This document shows, in pieces, positions 41,073 to 49,246 of a DNA stretch of 64,000 nt. Each line of letters opens with the position of its first letter. The stretch's first letter is position 1. Under the pieces are notes generated by a model that was not told the origin of the DNA, searched no databases, and saw only the letters and a list, made by a program, of their open reading frames with translations. The position numbers and the translations under genes were made by a program. This DNA comes from UMGS1601 sp900553335 (GTDB lineage: Bacteria > Bacillota > Clostridia > Oscillospirales > Ruminococcaceae): NCBI GenBank assembly GCA_937920725.1, contig CALEUW010000030.1, positions 99,766 to 163,765 of the forward strand. The letters are read 5' to 3'.

Positions 41073-41936
41073 TCAGTATACTCCTATCCCTTTTAAAACC
41101 TCGTTGGTAGTTATTCCTTCATAGTTGTATTCAAGATCATTCAGGGCAAACGGCAGCAGCGCTGTATTATCAAGCTTAATAATTTTATAATTTGTTTTTA
41201 ATCTCTCAGAATTTTTGATAATGGAATTTCTAATAGATGGCTTTTCTATTTTATCTGCATTTAAAAGAATGTTGTCAAGAGTACCAAATGTGTTCAGTAA
41301 ATACGCTGCTGTTTTGGGACCGACTTTCTCGGCTCCTTTAATGTTATCCGAGGTGTCTCCGGTCAAAGATTTGAAATCTGCGTATTGTTGAGGTTCAATA
41401 TCAAATTTAGTTTTTATGTAATCGGGCGTGCAGATGACGGTATTTTTTCCTCGATATCGAAGTACCGACACGTTATTTGTTATAATCTGAAAAAAGTCGC
41501 TGTCGAATGATGAAATTACAATTTCAGATGTCTGACCGTATGTAAGAGCATAGCCGGCGATCCAATCATCCGTTTCGCAAACAGTGGTTTCCGCATGCTT
41601 GATACCTAAATAATCAAGAGCAGAATACACATCCGGAATCTGTGAATAAGGGTTTTCTTCTTCCGGTACTTGGCTGTAATCAGGGCGATTTGTTTTATAC
41701 TCGGTATTTAGATGTAAACGCTTGTTTTCGTGTTCGCCGTCAAAAAGCACAGTGATATGAGTAGGTTTAATTGTGCGGATTATTTTCAGCAACGCACCCG
41801 TAAATCCAAGCGTTCCCTGAATAGCTTTCCCTTGCTTATTTACTATTCTTGCGGGCATACCGAAAAACATTTGAAATAGCAAATTGCTGCCGTCAACTAT
41901 TAAAAGGCGATTAACAATATCGCTTGTAGTATCCAT
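41073..41936 (-). CDS. 5'-3' exonuclease (PolA N-terminal/FEN-like)
   Basis: The 287-residue stand-alone flap/5' nuclease. It has the N-terminal LLIVDGSNLLFQMF with metal-binding Asp, DDWIAGYA, the SSFDSDFFQI motif and the helix-hairpin-helix region LTGDTSDNIKGAEKVGPKTA. These match the 5' nuclease domain of DNA polymerase I. No polymerase domain is attached. It should process flaps or gapped DNA. It is monocistronic with a consensus promoter. Confidence 0.92.
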   Translation of the reverse strand: MDTTSDIVNRLLIVDGSNLLFQMFFGMPARIVNKQGKAIQGTLGFTGALLKIIRTIKPTHITVLFDGEHENKRLHLNTEYKTNRPDYSQVPEEENPYSQIPDVYSALDYLGIKHAETTVCETDDWIAGYALTYGQTSEIVISSFDSDFFQIITNNVSVLRYRGKNTVICTPDYIKTKFDIEPQQYADFKSLTGDTSDNIKGAEKVGPKTAAYLLNTFGTLDNILLNADKIEKPSIRNSIIKNSERLKTNYKIIKLDNTALLPFALNDLEYNYEGITTNEVLKGIGVY

Positions 41937-41971
41937 ATTACTTCACCTGTAGTTTTCATTTTTTTGATTCA

Positions 41972-42000
41972 ATTATATTTTATGGTGAGATATTTGTCAA
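41972..42000 (-). promoter_or_regulatory. Promoter of the exonuclease gene
   Basis: On the minus strand, TTGACA (41995-42000), 17 bp, TATAAT (41972-41977). Confidence 0.9.
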
Positions 42001-42351
42001 TAGCTTATCACTAGATTATGATTTTATATATTAAGTCTATCAAATTTTTGACCAAATCAATAACAGCTGTTATGACTTTTAATTTACAAAGTTTATTTTT
42101 GTAATATTTATGTTCAATTATTTAAACACCTCCTTCCTGCTTTTTTCTTAATTGTAGGTATATAATTATATATGATTTTTTTGTTTATATGTGACACAAT
42201 ACTTTTTAGTATAGGTATTTTTATTTAGAGGAAAACGTATCTTGCTTTTGATAAAAGCAAAGAGCGGCAGATATATTTACCTGACGCTCTAAGACTTAAT
42301 ATTATTATAGAAAAATTATTCAAAAGTATTTATATCACCTTTTTTATATTG

Positions 42352-42439
42352 ATTTCTACTCACACGCCTCATGCGAGGCGTGACTTACTACAATATACCT
42401 ACAATAATTTCTACTCACATATCTAAAACTAAATATGAC
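42352..42439 (-). CRISPR. Remnant of a second CRISPR array
   Basis: 42352-42384 is a 33-bp unit that on the minus strand reads GTC-ACGCCTC-GCAT-GAGGCGT-GTGAGTAGAAAT. This is the layout of a type I repeat: 5' GTC, palindromic stem, 3' tail ending in GAAAT. A second, diverged 33-bp unit at 42407-42439 keeps both ends (GTC and GTGAGTAGAAAT) and a compensated CATAT/ATATG stem. They are separated by only 22 bp. Partial copies occur at 42545 and 43339. The gap 42001-42351 holds a minus-strand hairpin near 42258-42290 and no gene. Confidence 0.6.
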
Positions 42440-42544
42440 ACCATTATTATATGATAATAGTTTTTGTATTATGATTACCAACTGCTTACATATTTAATGT
42501 AAGTCTTGACGGTTGGCTGTAACGGTATTCATTTGAACGTCTGA

Positions 42545-42562
42545 ATTTCTACTCACACGCCT
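42545..42562 (-). repeat. Partial repeat of the decayed array (third copy)
   Basis: ATTTCTACTCACACGCCT, identical to the first 18 bp of the unit at 42352, then unrelated sequence. The break is in the repeat stem, the same place as in the copy at 43339. Confidence 0.75.
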
Positions 42563-42580
42563 TAGCAAGTTAAAAGTCCT

Positions 42581-42810
42581 AAACACGAAAAAGACTGTTC
42601 AGCAGATTTTCCCGGAGTGTTGTTGACTTAGTAAGAGATGGAAAAGACGATATGTTAATAGCTTGTGTGGAATTTGATAGCATCGAGCAAAATCTTCTTG
42701 CGGCCATATACGGTCAATTATATTCTGATATACCTACAGGTATTAGAAATATCGATGTATTCAACATTGAAGATTTAACCGATGAACAAATTGAATCGAT
42801 ATATTTATGA
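42581..42810 (+). pseudogene. C-terminal fragment of an unknown protein
   Basis: The frame is open from a stop at 42578 to TGA at 42810, with no start codon or ribosome-binding site at its beginning. It reads DLVRDGKDDMLIACVEFDSI, then LLAAIYGQLYSDIPTGIRN, ending DLTDEQIESIYL. It looks like the tail of a larger protein cut near the partial repeat. Not identified. Confidence 0.4.
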
Positions 42811-42884
42811 AAAAAAGATAATTGAATTGGCAATGGAGATATAAGAAGATAGAGGGTGATTAGCACTCCGTTTTTATTCATAAT

Positions 42885-43295
42885 TTATTCTTTTGTGTAA
42901 ATCATTACAATACTATCTGTATCTGTTTTTAGCCTGATTGTATCACCATCTATTTCAAGATATAAACCATGCTCGTCCTCTTTATAAAGTTCAATAATAT
43001 TATCCGTAACAGTATAATTAACAGTTTTGTCCATATTACCTGATTCCATATATATACGCACAAGTCCGGACTTCTGAAATAAAAGTGTTGGTCTTTCGGT
43101 AGAAGCAAACACTTCCCCCATATATTCCTTCGCTTTTTCCTTGGCGAAAATTTCTCCGTTTAGTTCATAAGCTGTTACAGACCACTTGCCAATGATAGAA
43201 CTGTCTTTAGAGTTACCGCTGCAGCTGCATAGGCACAATATAAGCAGAACTATGCAAAGAAATAATGCAAGAGGTTTCTTCACATTTATCTTCAT
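42885..43295 (-). CDS. Small secreted lipoprotein, lipocalin-like
   Basis: 136 residues from the ATG at 43295 (GAGGTGAATTG upstream). The signal peptide is basic-hydrophobic and ends in a lipobox with the lipidated Cys (LILCLCSCSGN). The mature part begins with SIIGKWSVTAYEL and continues as short beta strands (TLLFQKSGLVRIYME, VNYTVTDNIIELY, LYLEIDGDTIRLK), the pattern of lipocalin-like/DUF5640-type lipoproteins that present a small beta-barrel at the cell surface. The ligand is unknown. It lies among CRISPR remnants but appears intact. Confidence 0.75.
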   Translation of the reverse strand: MKINVKKPLALFLCIVLLILCLCSCSGNSKDSSIIGKWSVTAYELNGEIFAKEKAKEYMGEVFASTERPTLLFQKSGLVRIYMESGNMDKTVNYTVTDNIIELYKEDEHGLYLEIDGDTIRLKTDTDSIVMIYTKE

Positions 43296-43329
43296 CAATT
43301 CACCTCATTCATTTTGTGGATGACGATAC

Positions 43330-43623
43330 TCATAGTCGATTTCTACTCACACGCCTCATAATCAGCGAAAGCGGATAGCTGTATTTTTCTTTGGCAGCGA
43401 TCGCTCCGCAGGTCGAATGCTCTACCCGTATATTTTTATTTAAAGTTATTTTCTTTTGAAAGGAACTTTGATACTTGCCTATGTCATGCAATACTCCCAT
43501 AGCAAATACTACACGTTTGAGTTGTTCTACAGAGTATTGTTCTGCTAGGCGTGCTGTTGTAAGGCAATGTTCACTAACTGATTGTATGCTGCCATCGTTC
43601 TCATTTATATGTGCTATGTACAT
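43330..43623 (-). pseudogene. Cas3 HD-domain fragment truncated at a CRISPR-like repeat
   Basis: It begins MYIAHINENDGSIQSVSEHC, continues VVFAMGVLHDIGKYQSSFQK and VEHSTCGAIAAKEKY, the N-terminal HD nuclease of a Cas3 with the conserved HD and downstream His. After about 88 residues it runs into the repeat copy at 43339-43360 (on the minus strand ATGAGGCGTGTGAGTAGAAAT) and stops. The start region is intact, with a promoter on the minus strand (TTGACA at 43702-43707). It is not similar in detail to the intact Cas3 at 23.9 kb, so it comes from another system. Confidence 0.8.
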
Positions 43624-43756
43624 TAGATAACCGCCTTTAAAATTAAGTAATATTATGTAAATTTATGTTGTAAATTAATTTTAACATTATATAGCAGTTT
43701 TTGTCAACTATATATAAAATATATTTGTAAATATGCTGGAAATTTGTCGAAAAATG

Positions 43757-43790
43757 TCAAAAAAAGCGACCTTGTAAAGGCCGCTTGATT
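43757..43790 (-). terminator. Terminator of the GH43 gene
   Basis: On the minus strand AAGCGGCCTT-TAC-AAGGTCGCTT followed by T7. Confidence 0.75.
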
Positions 43791-43802
43791 GATATTTGTT
43801 CT

Positions 43803-45284
43803 CTATTTATAGTTGATTTTAAAATCTTTAAACTCAGCTTTATTGTTTCCCGTAGCGTAAAGACCTATGAAAACTCCTGTGAAGCCTGCTGCAACTTCCG
43901 TTGAAAGATATCTTGTTTGTGCATATCCGAGCGGAATATCATTTTCGGTTACAAGGAAGAAGTTGTAGCTGTAATTGTTGCTTGTTATTTTAAGCTTTGC
44001 CCTACAGCTATTAATAGGAACTGATTTTTTTATACACACAGCTTCGCCGATCGTAAGACGTGAAATTGCTTCAAAACCGTTTTGCGCTTTTCTTATCGCA
44101 ACATCATAGTGTTGATTTTCGTCCATAAATATTGTTATTCCGCCTTCGCCTGCATCAATGCTGACTTCGCATTCAATGTCGCACACAAAATCCTTTTGTC
44201 TTATCCCTATAAATGTAGGGGAGTCAACATCATTAAGCGTTATATCGGTTCCGTAAAGCGTAGCGCAGTCTTTTTTTAAAGAGTAGTTTTCTCTCTTTGG
44301 ATTTCTTATATAGCACCATTCCAAGTCAAAATCAGTATTTTCAAATGTGTAAAGCGTTTTATTCTCCTGAACGGTATTATCGTCGAATTTGTCTGTTTCA
44401 AATTGGGTGGGAGTAGTTCCGTTTATCCCCGCCGTGAACCATCCGTCATCATGAAACTCAACAGGAGTTAAGAATGTTTCTCTTCCTAAGTGATGATATG
44501 TAAGCCATCTGTCTATCTGCCTGAAGCCAAGATGAACCATCCACCAGTTTCCGTTTTTGTCTTTTATCAAATCGCCGTGGCCAACGCCCTGTACCTGATA
44601 TCCGCCCAAGTTCCTATTCGTTAAAACCGGGTTGTTGGGGTATCCGACAAACTCTCCGAACAGCGAATCGGATACGGCATAAGTAACCATATGACCGTAC
44701 TCAGTTCCGCCCTCTGCGGCAACAAGATAATACTTTCCGTTTATTTTATACATATGAGGTCCTTCAAGGTATCTTCCGCCTGAGCCTTGCCAGATCGTTT
44801 TGCTTTTAGAAAGTTTTTTACCTGTTTTAATGTCTATTTCGCATTGTACAATTCCATGAACGCCATCATCGTCAGAGCCGTTTGACATAAAATATGCTCT
44901 GCCGTTTTCAAAGTAAAGCGATGGGTCTATTCCGTCCTGATCTACATATATAGGTTCAGACCACTCTCCGTATATGTTGTCAGTGCTTACATAATAGTTC
45001 TGGTGCGTTTCATTGTTTGTTGTTGTCATATAAAATACACCGTCGTAATATCTTATAGTAGGAGCAAAAACTCCGCTGGAGCTTTGAACCTTATTGAGGT
45101 TTACCTGACTATCTCTTGTAAAACAGTTGCCAATTTGCTTCCAGTTTATAAGATCCTCGCTTTCAAAAATCGGAACACCGGGGAAGTATTGCATAGTGCT
45201 GCATACAAGATAATATTTTCCGTTTGCCTCACAGCACGATGGATCGGGATAAAAACCTTTTATAATAGGGTTTGTAATTTTCAT
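43803..45284 (-). CDS. GH43 family beta-xylosidase/arabinofuranosidase
   Basis: The 493-residue five-bladed beta-propeller glycosidase with a C-terminal beta-sandwich (about 320-493). The catalytic base Asp is in GFYPDPSCC (about residue 14), the pKa-tuning Asp is in QDGIDPSLYF and the acid Glu is in YLEGPHMYKI. The C-terminal domain fits the GH43_11/12 xylosidases that cut xylo-oligosaccharides or arabinosyl side groups. There is no signal peptide, so it acts on imported oligosaccharides. Ribosome-binding site AGGAGGATTTATATG. It is monocistronic here, with no transporter next to it. Confidence 0.9.
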   Translation of the reverse strand: MKITNPIIKGFYPDPSCCEANGKYYLVCSTMQYFPGVPIFESEDLINWKQIGNCFTRDSQVNLNKVQSSSGVFAPTIRYYDGVFYMTTTNNETHQNYYVSTDNIYGEWSEPIYVDQDGIDPSLYFENGRAYFMSNGSDDDGVHGIVQCEIDIKTGKKLSKSKTIWQGSGGRYLEGPHMYKINGKYYLVAAEGGTEYGHMVTYAVSDSLFGEFVGYPNNPVLTNRNLGGYQVQGVGHGDLIKDKNGNWWMVHLGFRQIDRWLTYHHLGRETFLTPVEFHDDGWFTAGINGTTPTQFETDKFDDNTVQENKTLYTFENTDFDLEWCYIRNPKRENYSLKKDCATLYGTDITLNDVDSPTFIGIRQKDFVCDIECEVSIDAGEGGITIFMDENQHYDVAIRKAQNGFEAISRLTIGEAVCIKKSVPINSCRAKLKITSNNYSYNFFLVTENDIPLGYAQTRYLSTEVAAGFTGVFIGLYATGNNKAEFKDFKINYK

Positions 45285-45579
45285 ATAAATCCTCCTGATA
45301 TAATTTTTATATTATTAAATCATAATTTAATTGCGATTTATCGCAATGGTCGGCAAAGCCGCAAATTAATGATTTAATGTTCTTAAGTGTCGGCGGCAGC
45401 CGAATCGTGCGAATGTACGATAAAACAGCGGCAAGCTATTTTCCCTTAAGGTTATTATATATTATATTTTTGTTGATCACCAGTAGAATTAAGACATATT
45501 TAAGCATTTTTCAATAAGGGGTGTATATCCGTTATTCAATGTTTTCAGTGTGGGACCCGATCCCTCCGCTGAAAGATTT
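45285..45579. other. Intergenic, no feature supported
   Basis: AT-rich region upstream of the GH43 gene. It should hold that gene's minus-strand promoter (ATATAATATATAATAAC-like sequence near 45440-45470), but no clear -35 pairs with it. No ORF with a ribosome-binding site. Confidence 0.4.
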
Positions 45580-45620
45580 AAGTGGAACCCGCTGCCTATA
45601 GAGGTTGGAGGACATCTTAA
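45580..45620. repeat. Inverted repeat flanking feoA1, left arm
   Basis: 41 bp, AAGTGGAACCCGCTGCCTAT to ..GGACATCTTAA. It matches the reverse complement of 46021-46061 at 38 of 41 positions. Weaker similarity extends about 12 bp on each side of the arm. Confidence 0.95.
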
Positions 45621-45723
45621 TTTAGTTATACTTTATACGGGTTTGTACAAAGTGTCAGTATTCGACTGTGCAAAATAGTTGTCGTTTGTCTAAAATCACA
45701 AACTTTTAAAAAGTGCTTGACTT

Positions 45724-45770
45724 TTAGGTTAGTTGATGCTAACCTAGTAATAGGTTAGCGTGTGCTAATT
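45724..45770 (+). promoter_or_regulatory. Iron-responsive-type operator region of feo
   Basis: TTAGGTTAG (45724-45732) and CTAACCTA (45739-45746) form an interrupted palindrome. TAGGTTAGC (45751-45759) and GCTAATT (45764-45770) form another. A TTGACT -35 (about 45718) precedes. The half-sites match the DtxR/IdeR operator halves TTAGGTTAG/CTAACCTAA, though with a wider gap. A DtxR-family repressor is the simplest reader. Confidence 0.65.
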
Positions 45771-45797
45771 TCTATTTTGTGTCTAAGGAGAACTTTT

Positions 45798-46010
45798 ATG
45801 ATGCCGCTTTCACTAGCTCAACAGGGAGAAGAAAATATAATAAAAAAGGTTGGCGGATCTGCTGATATAAGACTTCATCTTGAAACGCTTGGATTTGTAG
45901 TAGGTGCGATGGTTACCGTTATAAATGAAATCGGCGGAAACGTTATTGTTAATATAAAAGAATCCAGAATTGCTATAAGCCGTGAAATGGCTAACAAGAT
46001 TATGATTTGA
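45798..46010 (+). CDS. feoA: Ferrous iron transport protein A, copy 1
   Basis: 70 residues from the ATG at 45798, which follows AAGGAGAACTTTT. An open TTG frame upstream is discounted. It is an SH3-like FeoA: MMPLSLAQQGEENIIKKVGG, LETLGFVVGAMVTVI, and a SRIAISREMANKIMI end. FeoA proteins bind or regulate FeoB at the membrane. This gene is bracketed by the 41-bp inverted repeats: the left arm is upstream of its operator and the right arm starts 10 bp after its stop. Confidence 0.9.
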   Translation: MMPLSLAQQGEENIIKKVGGSADIRLHLETLGFVVGAMVTVINEIGGNVIVNIKESRIAISREMANKIMI

Positions 46011-46020
46011 TATAACTGAA

Positions 46021-46061
46021 TTAAGATGCCCTCCAACCTCTATAGGCGGCGGGTTTCACTT
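46021..46061. repeat. Inverted repeat flanking feoA1, right arm
   Basis: Reverse-complement partner of 45580-45620. It lies between feoA1 and feoA2. Confidence 0.95.
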
Positions 46062-46167
46062 GATTTTTTTAGCGACTGCTGTTTCATTGCATCACAGGTT
46101 ATCGTTTTTGGGATTTTGTGATGGAATGATTGATAGCGGATGTTAATTTATTTAAGGAGGAGAAGCT

Positions 46168-46386
46168 ATGACTTTAAAGGAAGCAAAAATTGGTCAGACG
46201 GTAGTAGTAAAAAAACTGCTCGGTGAAGGTGCAGTTAAACGCAGGATCATGGACATGGGCATAACAAAAGGCGTTGAGGTTTATGTTCGAAAGGTAGCAC
46301 CTCTCGGCGATCCTATCGAAGTTACGGTAAGAGGCTATGAGCTGTCATTGAGAAAAGCTGACGCTGAAAATATTGAATGTGAATAA
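46168..46386 (+). CDS. feoA: Ferrous iron transport protein A, copy 2
   Basis: The 72-residue FeoA with MTLKEAKIGQTVVVKKLLGE and RRIMDMGITKGVEVYVRKVAPLG, the canonical FeoA pattern. It diverges strongly from copy 1. Ribosome-binding site TTAAGGAGGAGAAGCT. It lies directly upstream of feoB. Two feoA genes before feoB are common in Clostridia. Confidence 0.93.
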   Translation: MTLKEAKIGQTVVVKKLLGEGAVKRRIMDMGITKGVEVYVRKVAPLGDPIEVTVRGYELSLRKADAENIECE

Positions 46387-46399
46387 TTTTTTTGATCAT

Positions 46400-46419
46400 A
46401 AGTTAGCATTAAGTAACTT
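46400..46419 (+). promoter_or_regulatory. Second feo operator-like palindrome
   Basis: AAGTTA (46400-46405) and TAACTT (46414-46419), resembling the GTTAG/CTAAC half-sites of the main operator. It is between feoA2 and feoB. Confidence 0.35.
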
Positions 46420-46448
46420 TGAATCAGACAGAAAGGAAAGATTTTATA

Positions 46449-48878
46449 GTGAGTATTAAAATAGCTCTTGCAGGAAATCCAAACTGCGGTAAAACAACGC
46501 TTTTTAACGCATTGACAGGCTCAAGTCAGTATGTAGGAAACTGGCCGGGAGTTACCGTTGAAAAGAAAGAGGGAAAGTTAAAAACAAATAAGGAAGTAGT
46601 TATTACCGACCTTCCGGGTATTTATTCGCTTTCTCCTTATACACTTGAAGAGGTTGTTGCCAGAAATTATCTTATCAGCGAAAGGCCGGATGCGATTTTA
46701 AATATTGTTGACGGAACAAACCTTGAAAGAAACCTTTATTTGACAACTCAGCTTACTGAGCTTGGTATTCCTGTTGTAGTTGCCGTTAACATGATGGATG
46801 TTGTAAAGAAAAACGGTGACAAGATAAATACCGAACAGCTTGAAAAAGAGCTTGGATGTGAAGTTGTAGAAATTTCTGCGTTAAAGGGAACAGGAGTTGA
46901 AGCTGCTGCACAAAAGGCTGTTTCGGCAGCTCAAAAAAGTGAGCCGACTATTCCTCAGCACCGTTTCAACGGAAGCGTTGAGCATGCGCTTGCACATATT
47001 GAAGAGGCATTTTTGCATGATATTCCTGAGGAGCAGCAAAGATGGTATGCTGTAAAGATTTTCGAGAGAGATGAAAAGGTTTTGGAAGCGCTTTCGATTC
47101 CTCAAAGCACTTTAAAACACATGGAAGCGGATATAGCTGCTTGTGAGAAGGAGCTTGACGATGATTCCGAAAGTATTATTACAAATGAAAGATACATATA
47201 TATCGGTTCAATTATTAAAAACTGCTATAAGAAGAAAAACAAAGGCGGTCTTTCTGCGTCTGACAAGATTGACAGAATAGTTACAAACAGAGTTTTGGCG
47301 CTGCCTATTTTTGCAGTAATAATGTTTTTAGTTTACTATGTGTCAATTTCTACAGTAGGAGGATGGGCTACAGACTGGACAAACGATGGGTTATTCGGCG
47401 ATGGCTTCCATCTTTTTTCGATGAGCGGTGATTACGATGACGCAGTCGATGAGTATGCTTCGGAAAATGTTTTCACTAAAGATGTTTTAGCACAGGTTGA
47501 AGCAGCTGATAAGGCTGGAATAACTGGTGCTGACGAAATCTTAGCTGCTATCAAAGATGAAGACTTTGGAGCGTTTGAAGAAGCTTACGGCTCATACGGA
47601 GACGAGCTTGCAGAGAAAGAAGACGGTAAATATGATATCGCACCGCTGCTTCCTCTTGATGAAGAAGGCGAGTTTGACGGCGCACCTGACCCTGCTGAAT
47701 ACGGAGTATGGGTACCGGGAATTCCGGTTTTGGTTGCAGACGGACTTGAGGCTGTAAATACACCTGAGTGGTTAAGCGGACTTATCAACGATGGTATCGT
47801 AGGAGGAGTCGGAGCTGTTTTGGGATTCGTTCCTCAGATGCTTGTACTGTTTATCTTCTTAGCATTCCTTGAAGGATGCGGATATATGGCTCGTATAGCG
47901 TTTGTTATGGACAGAATTTTCAGAAAGTTCGGTCTTTCAGGAAAATCCTTTATTCCTATGCTTATCGGTACAGGATGCGGAGTTCCGGGAATAATGGCTT
48001 CCCGTACAATCGAAAACGAGCGAGATCGCCGTATGACCATTATGACAACAACGTTTATCCCTTGCGGAGCTAAGCTTCCTATTATCGCTTTGATTACAGC
48101 AGCATTGTTTAACAATGCTTGGTGGGTAGCTCCAAGTGCATATTTCCTAGGCGTTATTGCAATTATTGTTTCGGGAATCATGCTTAAGAAAACAAAGATT
48201 TTCTCAGGAGATCCTGCTCCGTTTGTTATGGAGCTTCCTGCATATCATATGCCGACAGTCGGAAGCGTTCTTCGCTCAATGTGGGAGCGTGGCTGGTCGT
48301 TTATCAAGAGAGCAGGAACAATCATACTTCTTTCTACCATTGTCATTTGGGCAGGTTCTGTATTCGGAAATACAGGTAATGGATTTGGATTTGATCCTAA
48401 TATGGAGCTTTCGGACAGTATTTTAGGATATATCGGAAATGCTATAAAGTGGATCTTTGCACCTCTGGGATTTGGCGATTCATCCGCAGCTGTTGCAACC
48501 ATTATGGGACTTGTTGCAAAAGAAGAGGTTGTCGGAGTATTCGGAGTTTTAGATTTCGAGGGACTTGCATCAGGAGCTTTAGGCGGATATGCATTCTTGG
48601 CATTCAATCTTCTCTGCGCACCGTGCTTTGCTGCAATGGGAGCTATCAAGAGAGAAATGAACAGCGGAAAATGGACAGCTTTTGCAATTGCTTATCAGTG
48701 CATATTTGCTTATGCAGTAGCTTTGATGATTTATCAGTTTGGAAGCATATTCACAGGAAATATAAATGTTATCGGTCTTATAGCTTCTGTATTAATCGCA
48801 GCATTTATCGTATTTATGCTTGCTAAGCCTTATAAAGAGTCCAATAAGCTTACAAAAACTGTAAGAGTTGTAAAATAA
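46449..48878 (+). CDS. feoB: Ferrous iron transporter FeoB
   Basis: 809 residues from the GTG at 46449, chosen because AAAGGAAAG lies 8 nt upstream. A TTG at 46419 has no such site. The N-terminal G domain has GNPNCGKTT, a switch region with NWPGVTVE, DLPGIYSLS and NMMD. The helical regulatory domain and the membrane permease follow. Between the first and next membrane helices (about residues 300-440) lies an acidic insert of about 140 residues, rich in Asp, Glu and Ala, which should face outside and could collect iron. Gate motif LIGTGCGVPG with Cys, then FIPCGAKLP, is intact. Confidence 0.96.
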   Translation: MSIKIALAGNPNCGKTTLFNALTGSSQYVGNWPGVTVEKKEGKLKTNKEVVITDLPGIYSLSPYTLEEVVARNYLISERPDAILNIVDGTNLERNLYLTTQLTELGIPVVVAVNMMDVVKKNGDKINTEQLEKELGCEVVEISALKGTGVEAAAQKAVSAAQKSEPTIPQHRFNGSVEHALAHIEEAFLHDIPEEQQRWYAVKIFERDEKVLEALSIPQSTLKHMEADIAACEKELDDDSESIITNERYIYIGSIIKNCYKKKNKGGLSASDKIDRIVTNRVLALPIFAVIMFLVYYVSISTVGGWATDWTNDGLFGDGFHLFSMSGDYDDAVDEYASENVFTKDVLAQVEAADKAGITGADEILAAIKDEDFGAFEEAYGSYGDELAEKEDGKYDIAPLLPLDEEGEFDGAPDPAEYGVWVPGIPVLVADGLEAVNTPEWLSGLINDGIVGGVGAVLGFVPQMLVLFIFLAFLEGCGYMARIAFVMDRIFRKFGLSGKSFIPMLIGTGCGVPGIMASRTIENERDRRMTIMTTTFIPCGAKLPIIALITAALFNNAWWVAPSAYFLGVIAIIVSGIMLKKTKIFSGDPAPFVMELPAYHMPTVGSVLRSMWERGWSFIKRAGTIILLSTIVIWAGSVFGNTGNGFGFDPNMELSDSILGYIGNAIKWIFAPLGFGDSSAAVATIMGLVAKEEVVGVFGVLDFEGLASGALGGYAFLAFNLLCAPCFAAMGAIKREMNSGKWTAFAIAYQCIFAYAVALMIYQFGSIFTGNINVIGLIASVLIAAFIVFMLAKPYKESNKLTKTVRVVK

Positions 48879-48894
48879 GTTAGGAGTAATTGAT

Positions 48895-49068
48895 ATGATT
48901 GCTTGGTTAGTTGATAATCTGGCTACAATTATTATATGCTTAGTGCTTTTGTCGGTAGTTGTGCTGATCATCCGAAGCATGGTTAAAGATAAAAGGAACG
49001 GCAAAGGTTCTTGCGGATGCGGTTGTGGAAACTGCCCAAGCGCAGGAATGTGTCACAGCAAAAAGTGA
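48895..49068 (+). CDS. FeoB-associated Cys-rich membrane protein
   Basis: 57 residues: one membrane helix (about 8-27), a basic stretch, and a Cys-rich tail CGCGCGNCPSAGMC. It starts 17 bp after feoB behind TTAGGAG. Small proteins of this design follow feoB in many Firmicutes and are named for that position. The cysteines may bind iron or form a cluster at the inner mouth of FeoB. Confidence 0.85.
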   Translation: MIAWLVDNLATIIICLVLLSVVVLIIRSMVKDKRNGKGSCGCGCGNCPSAGMCHSKK

Positions 49069-49120
49069 CGGAACAAAATTAGAGTTTAAGTTTTTCTAAA
49101 GATTTATCTCCCCTCTAAGA

Positions 49121-49159
49121 ACCACCTCGGCAAATTTGTTTTGCCGAGGTGGTTTATTT
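49121..49159 (+). terminator. Terminator of the feo operon
   Basis: Perfect 14-bp stem ACCACCTCGGCAAA / TTTGCCGAGGTGGT, then TTATTTG. Confidence 0.75.
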
Positions 49160-49246
49160 GTTTTGTACGAAGAAATTAATAAAAACACAAATATTTTTAT
49201 ATAACGAAAACGGTGCTTATTATATCTTAAATATGGAGGTGTTTTT

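Noticed and set aside
42352..42384. Cas12a-type repeat, because the plus strand contains AATTTCTACT
   Set aside because: The Cas12a repeat needs a matching GTAGAT after the loop, which is absent. Read on the minus strand the unit has the layout of a type I repeat, and the gene fragment nearby is Cas3.
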